Source: Mangifera indica (lineage: Eukaryota; Streptophyta; Magnoliopsida; Sapindales; Anacardiaceae). Taken from it: DNA of 64,000 nt. Under the pieces are notes generated by a model. That model was not told the origin of the DNA. It saw nothing but the letters and a program-made list of their open reading frames with translations, and ran no database searches. The position numbers and the translations under genes were made by a program. Below are positions 58,038 to 64,000 of the stretch, in pieces. Position 1 is the stretch's first letter, and each line of letters opens with the position of its first letter. The stretch lies in contig NW_025401101.1 in the NCBI RefSeq assembly GCF_011075055.1, positions 62,001-126,000 on the forward strand. The letters are read 5' to 3'.

Positions 58038-58888
58038 GATTCTTAGTAGTTTCTGCCATTATGTATCACTTACCCTTTAAAATGATACAGAATCTCTTTA
58101 ATATATACATATATAAACTCTATTATCTTCTGTTGTAGGTTTTATTTTTACAAAATGAGGATGACCCTCCAAGAGGGTTTTATTATGGTTTATAGTAATA
58201 GAAGTGATCAAATTTATTTTATATATCTTTGTAATATCACTCAAAGTAGGAGTATATAATGTTATTGGAAAGTATTATATATTTCTTGAATTATGGAAAA
58301 TCACTTGATAATAAGATACTAAATTTTAATAAAAACCAGAATGGTTCATCAAGCTATCAAAGTAAAAGCAAATAAAACTAAACAAATTTTAATAACTTTG
58401 ATTCAAAGGCTACAAAAGCAAGATGACATTATTTTTATCATTGTTCTAAAAATGGAATCAGATTAATTGGTTAGATCAGTTTTATTTAAAATTAAAAATA
58501 AACTTGCTTACCTGAAACCAATTTTGACTTTTGAATTAAGGTGAACCACAATCAAAGCGCTTTTATATTTTATTATAATTACTAAAACTTAAATCCAACA
58601 TATTATAAATTGATATAATGCCTGCCATCAAACCAAGCTTATAAATATATTAATATAATTTAGATTTTATATTTAATAAACAATTATACAAAATTATTTT
58701 ATATGTTATTTTAAATATTTATTTAAACAATTCACCTATTTATCTAACAATTGAATTGGCTTGATCCTTTTACCTTATTAATGTCAATTGAAATTCGAAA
58801 CCATTGTGTGATTCAATTAATTTTGTAAATTTGTTTTTTTAATGGGTTGAAGTAATTATTGGTATAATTTTTTAAGTTTTATGAAAAA
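58038..58888. other. AT-rich intergenic sequence
   Basis: No gene, RNA or repeat of note was recognised. Confidence 0.6.
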
Positions 58889-59830
58889 GGCCAAAAGACT
58901 TGTTCCCACTCAAAGTGACTCCCTCAAACTTTTTAAAACCCAAACATCTATCCATAAACAAATTTTTGTTAAAATTTTCTGTTAGGATTAAAGGCAAAAT
59001 TGTCATTTTAATAATAATATTAAAAATATATATACTTCATTACTATTTCTCCCATACGTTTTTAAAACTAACCATTTTATTTTTGTCTAAAGTTTTTTAA
59101 TTTTAAAAAATCACATTCCCCCTTCAAACCTAAGGTTTTCATATTTTTTCAAATTTAGCTGCTCTCATAACTTTTAAAAACTATAGTTTCACCCCCTTCT
59201 TAAACTTCAGCTTCCAATATTCTCTTTTACCTAAGCCAAGCTGACATTAGTTTTGTCTTACTTGAACTATCTACTAGAGACAAAGAGATCTCCATATCTT
59301 TGTTGCACAGTGCAACGAAGAGACGTCGAATCGGTGCGACAAAAAGATATCTCTTTGTCATATCGAAGATGTTTGTGTGATGAAGAGATTTTCATCTCTT
59401 CATTACAGAGACATTTCCCATCACCTTTGGATGGAGTGGCAAGGCAAAGTCGACGTCAACTCAGCTCAGGCAAAGGAGGACACTGGAGATAGACAAAGAG
59501 GGCGTCAGAAGGATGTTGAAAAATAAAGTTTAAGAAAGGGTAAAATTGTAGTTTTTAAAAGTTATGAGGGCAACTAAATTTGGAAAAATATGTAAACCTA
59601 AGTTTGAGGGAGAAATATGATTTTTTAAAGTTAGGAAACTTCAAACATAAGTAAAATAGTTAGTTTTTAAAACATAGAGGAGCAAATATAACGAATTATA
59701 TATGTTTTAATATTATTATTAAAATAACAATTTTAGTCTTGATCTTAACTAAAAATTTTAACTCATAGATAAGTATTTAAATTTAGGTTTATACATCACA
59801 TCAAGTAAACTCAAATAATTAAGCATAAAA
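58889..59830. mobile_element. Non-autonomous MULE-like element, copy 5
   Basis: The left end GGCCAAAAGACTTGTTCCCA matches the family terminus. The arms are complementary at several places (about 58935-59110 against 59570-59795). The core (59230-59510) has GCGACGAAGAGAC-like words and GAGATCTC/AAAGAGAT hairpins as in copy 1. The right terminus is decayed and its position is approximate. Confidence 0.65.
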
Positions 59831-62180
59831 GTTGTAAATGATCAAGATATATATGTTCCCCAAAATTCTATAAAGGTGGCTTGGTTATGATATGGATTGA
59901 CCCACTTCTACTAACCTTTAGGTGATTTTTTTTCATATTAATTAATATGAAAACTTAGCTATAATACAAACAAATTGATTGATTATCTCTTTTCGTATGA
60001 AAATATTGAACAATTTTTATTCACCATGAGAAATAATTTTAAAAAATTCTTACAAAATTTAAAATGAAAGAACAGTTGATTTCCCATCTTGAACAATTGA
60101 TTTCTAATAGTGACGTCACTTGAAAATTTTCGGTTGAAAATTCTTAGCTATGACTTTTGACTGACATGATATTGATTAGTCAATTCCACATTTCTCAATT
60201 GAGACAGCTTGGAAATTAATCTTAAAAAATATTATTTATTGGAGACACATAATAAACTATTTAAAAGGAATTTTGATATGCCCACATATACTAATTTAAA
60301 TCAATATTGGTAACACCTTAATGCAAATTTTGACACGTAATTATATATTATTATAGATTGTAGTCTTGAGTATGATATTTTATGTAAGAATGGTAGTCAT
60401 TTATTAGTCACATATCATTATCAATAATAATTTTATCTACTAATTAAGATATATGCTCTCCCTCCTATATTTAAAATAAGATATGTTTCTAGTTGTTGAT
60501 AACTAAACCAATTAGTCGATCCGAGTTTTAAAACTATAGTTTATATCTAACATTAGGCTAAATCTGTCAAGGTCTAAAAATTGGTAATGAATTTAGTTAT
60601 AAAATAATAAAATTATATGTATCTAATTTAAATATATAAATAGATATACATTTATATATATCATTATATGATTAAATAATTTTAAATTAAATAAATGTAT
60701 AAATATTTATATATTCAAAATAAATACATATAATATTACTCTTATAAAATACATTGATTATGGAATTTTAATTTGTAAAAATGGTATGCTTAATGTTATT
60801 GAAAGCAACTTGTTGCTTCTAATGAGATCTTGAAAGATCCCCAAAAACCCTAAATTTGAGGGAAAAGACAAGTTATTGGTTGGATTGTTGTTTCCTTTTG
60901 TTGTATGCATTTCTCATTCAATTGAATAAGCGCAAAAAAACAAACTTAAATATTCCCCAAGCCATGGGTAAGATTGGGTTTTAAACAAACTGGAAGATGC
61001 CAGTTCTGTTTGACTCCATCTGATCGAGAGAAGAGACGACAAGCATACCAAGACAAAACAAACCGTCATACGCCATACACAGTATTCATTCAAGAGAAAT
61101 AATTGAGCCTTGAACACTAATTTGTCTGCCTTCAATTTCTCCACTTATAATTTTATATAGATTAAATTAATGATGGTCGCTATATTATATATATTCACAC
61201 CACCAAACAATTGGGTTACTGAAAACTGATTTTTTAATCCAGAATTTTGGTAACATTCTTGTGCACACTATTAAATAATAAAACTATAATTACATATTTT
61301 TAAGTATATAAATTATATATTATCATATAATTAAATAATTTTAAATTAAAAATTTTAATTATATAATAACATATCATTAATATATTCAATTGTATACTAA
61401 AAATATATATATATACTTAGTATTATTTACCATTAAATCTGTTAAAAATTTATTTTAAAACATTTGTCAAAAGAGTAAAAATCTCTTCTAAAAAATTTAC
61501 TACCATCCTAACAATAAAAATAAAAAGAGAAATTCCAATTTTTGGCTATCGCGAGGGCATAAAATTTTGAGAAATTGGAAAAATATAGAAAATTTTACCA
61601 GATTGATGGGTTGAGACATGTTGACGCACTATATTTATATATTTATTATCAATTTTATCCATCATTAGTTAGTATTTATGTAAACTTTGTCGCATTAAAG
61701 TGGTGAAAAATATTGTTTCAAAAAGTTATGAATTGACAGTGTCATTTCTGGAATCTAAAGGTCGAATCACTGTTTTGAAAAATCTCGAGTCCTAAAAGTA
61801 ATTAACTTAAGCATTCGTATTCTACATAAGTATTTTCTGAATTAAATTAAGGGTAATTAATTAAATTACCCAATTTGTGGGATTTTTACTATTTAAGCCG
61901 ACCTACCATAAGTTACCGAATATGACCAAATATCTCAAATAATATCGTAATTTTCTTATGAGCAGAAGCACCATTTTCCTTTGTTTACCAAAATAAGGGG
62001 TTATATGATATTTGATAGTATAAAAGGTAAAATGATGTTTAAATCTTAGAGTTTCTAGATATTATGAATAAAGCAGTAAAATGGAAAATCCTTTTAAGAT
62101 TTTACATATTTTAGTGTATATTCATGAAAATATTTTATATTTTGTTTATTTGTCATTGTAAAATTGATTAAAATAAAATG
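59831..62180. other. AT-rich intergenic sequence without recognised genes
   Basis: Short open frames (for example 60914-61144 on the minus strand) show no domain or codon pattern that supports coding. No structured repeat was recognised. Confidence 0.55.
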
Positions 62181-62189
62181 TAAAATAGT

Positions 62190-62400
62190 CTTATTCTAAA
62201 CCATAAACCGTAAATCATAAATCATAAACCTTAAACTATAAGTCTTAAGCTTAAACTATGAACCATAAATTATAAACTGTATACCTAGCGCATAAACCCT
62301 TAATTGTAAATCATAAATCCTAAATAAAAATTAGAAACTATAAATCATAAACCACAATCTCAAACCCTTAACTATAAATTGTGAACCATAAACTCTAAAT
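62190..62400. repeat. Degenerate short tandem array of TAAACC/TAAATC words
   Basis: About 20 imperfect units of 7-10 bases such as ATAAACC, TAAATCA and TAAACCCTTAA follow one another. The pattern recalls decayed plant telomere-type sequence (AAACCCT), but no run of perfect units exists. Confidence 0.6.
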
Positions 62401-63117
62401 TTATCGAAACAACACCGTGTTTGACATTTTATTTAATGTAAATTTTTCCTTTTTTATTTCTATGTTTTAAATTCTCCTAGATGTGTTCATATATGACAGT
62501 TGTTACAAATTTAACATTAACACATTTTGATTGTTAAGCATTTTTAATGGCACATGAATAACAATATTATGAATTGCAATGTCATACATCTGTTGTAATA
62601 TGAACAAACAACATATATACAATATATCCAAAGAATCAATCAAATAAATGAAATGTAGTATATGAACATGTGTATAAAACATAGAACTACACAAAACAAA
62701 TCTATGTAATCTATACATAGTCATGGAACAAAATAGATGTCCAACATAGTCCTCATGCTCTCTAAGTCATCCAATCCAGATGGACTTCGTTAGTGGCTGA
62801 CTACTAATAGTGATTTCAACTTCACCTAGTTATTCGAGTTATCCAAGCTTGCAAACCCAATGTTCATCGACAAAGTTAATTGAAATGTATATATACTTAT
62901 AAATATGTAGACAATGTTATGTAACCTTATTCAATATACTTTTCAATTGATGAACATAAAACCATATGAGAAAATTGTCAAGTATGGTATCTTACATTTT
63001 TCGTATGAAGGGCAATGGACATCTTAGTTGGAATTTAAAGTTTGATCATGTCTAAATAACATCTTTACAAAATTGATCAAGAGTTATTTCCCTACAATTG
63101 GAAATTAAGGGGGCAAA
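62401..63117. other. AT-rich intergenic sequence
   Basis: No gene or repeat was recognised. The frame 62503-62724 on the minus strand is unsupported. Confidence 0.5.
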
Positions 63118-63336
63118 ACCCCTATGCGAGGGTCTCGCTACTTGATCAACGAGCAGAGGTCAAAAGGGGTCAACCCTTTGTAAGGATATGGATGTAGAGC
63201 CATAGAAAGAAAGTTGATGAGGGATAGACCCCATGCGAGGGTCTCACTACCTGATCAATGAGCAGAGGTTAAAAGGGGTCAACCCTTTCCGAGGATATGG
63301 ATGTAGAGCCATAGAAAGAAAGTTGATAAGGGATTT
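63118..63336. repeat. Two-copy 109-bp tandem repeat, GC-richer than surroundings
   Basis: Copies starting at about 63124 and 63233 share CATGCGAGGGTCTC-like, GAGCAGAGGT and AAAGGGGTCAACCCTTT words and a common end (GTAGAGCCATAGAAAGAAAG), with about ten differences. The AAAGGGGTCAACCCTTT-like palindrome occurs in each. Confidence 0.85.
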
Positions 63337-63447
63337 AAATGTAAAAATAATTAATATAAACCCTACTTTATAACCAAACAAAATTAAATAAACCCTTAAT
63401 TATAAAGTATCAAATTACGCAAAATGAAAAATATCTATTTATCTCAT

Positions 63448-64000
63448 GGCCAAAGGACTTATTCCCACCTATTTTAGTCTATTTTCAAACATTCATCCGT
63501 AGAGTTTCAAAAACTCACATACCCACTCATTATCAAGCTTCCGTTAAATTTTTAAGTTAGTTATAAGGGTAAAACTTTAATTATATCATTAATATTAAAA
63601 TAAATAAAATTAAATCTAATTTCCCCCTTTGTTTAAAATACTATCAATTTTTTCCCACCCAAAAGTTTAAAAACATACATTTCCCCCCAAAGTTTGATTT
63701 TTCTCTGTTCCGATGACTACTCTAGGAAGGTTGTTGGCTAGCCTTCCTACCATCTCTCTCCTTGATGGTTTCATGACATGAAAACCATTGAAAAGTTTAT
63801 CAAAATGGTTAATGACGTCGCATGGATTTGTGTGACGTTCGATTGTCTATGCATCAGTCAGATGTTTGTGTGTTAGCCAGTCGATGACATTCCTAGAGTA
63901 GTCATCAAAACAAAGAAAAATCAAATCCTCATGGAAAATACAAGTTTTCAAAATTTTAGATAAGAGAAAATTATTAGTTTTTTAATCTAAAGGGGTAAAA
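63448..64000. mobile_element. Non-autonomous MULE-like element, copy 6, runs off the window
   Basis: It begins GGCCAAAGGACTTATTCCCA, followed by family-typical AT-rich sequence with blocks that would be mirrored on the right (TTTCCCCCCAAAGTTTGA near 63680), then a GC-richer core. The right half lies outside the window. Confidence 0.65.

Noticed and set aside
53861..58039. TTGTCTTTA as the 9-bp target duplication of the fold-back element
   Set aside because: On the right the word is part of the terminal inverted repeat itself, so it cannot be separated from the element end. The flanks beyond do not match.
60914..61144. Open frame of 76 codons with a hydrophobic stretch
   Set aside because: It is isolated in AT-rich sequence with no recognised domain. 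A length like this is expected by chance in 64 kb.

Overview
This window is nuclear DNA from a flowering plant, most likely a eudicot. It is AT-rich and full of plant transposon types: Ty3/gypsy LTR retrotransposons primed by initiator tRNA-Met, a LINE, a hAT element and Mutator-like elements. The two host-type genes seen are plant families: an intronless U-box/ARM ubiquitin ligase (intact) and a P-class PPR gene (broken). No tRNA, rRNA, CRISPR array or prokaryotic feature was seen.

Bases 1-28550 form a stack of nested retroelements. The oldest layer is a decayed gypsy element (E, minus strand). Its integrase region is cut at 25563/25564 by a Tekay/Del-like gypsy element (D, minus). D's left LTR was then hit by a nearly complete gypsy element (C, 11689-18571, minus, 5-bp target duplication GAGTG) and by another gypsy element (B, minus). 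B was broken into by A (plus), which has the unusual order LTR-gag-pol-LTR-gag, and its 3' LTR is cut by a LINE 3' end (1-965). None of these elements encodes an intact set of proteins.

Bases 28550-33780 carry a PPR pseudogene split by a degenerate 3.1-kb hAT transposon with an 8-bp target duplication. Bases 33785-35640 hold small non-autonomous DNA elements.

Bases 35694-48981 are the most notable object: a large Mutator-like element (MULE) with matching terminal inverted repeats and a perfect 9-bp duplication (TTTAATTAA). It carries a decayed MURA transposase on the minus strand and, on the plus strand, a spliced gene with a DUF1985-like region and a Ulp1/C48-like peptidase domain whose catalytic Cys is replaced. 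This gene pairing resembles the KAONASHI (KI) MULEs described in Arabidopsis. Two later retroelements sit inside it: an internally deleted gypsy element (TSD TGAAA) and a solo LTR (TSD GTAAG).

Bases 49058-64000 hold several copies of a roughly 0.9-kb non-autonomous MULE-like family with hairpin-rich GC cores, the intact U-box gene (minus, 52291-53508), a 4.2-kb giant fold-back element studded with GC-rich hairpins in AT sequence, and small tandem repeats. The functional content appears to be one host gene. The rest is a record of successive insertion, with target duplications that let most of the events be ordered.
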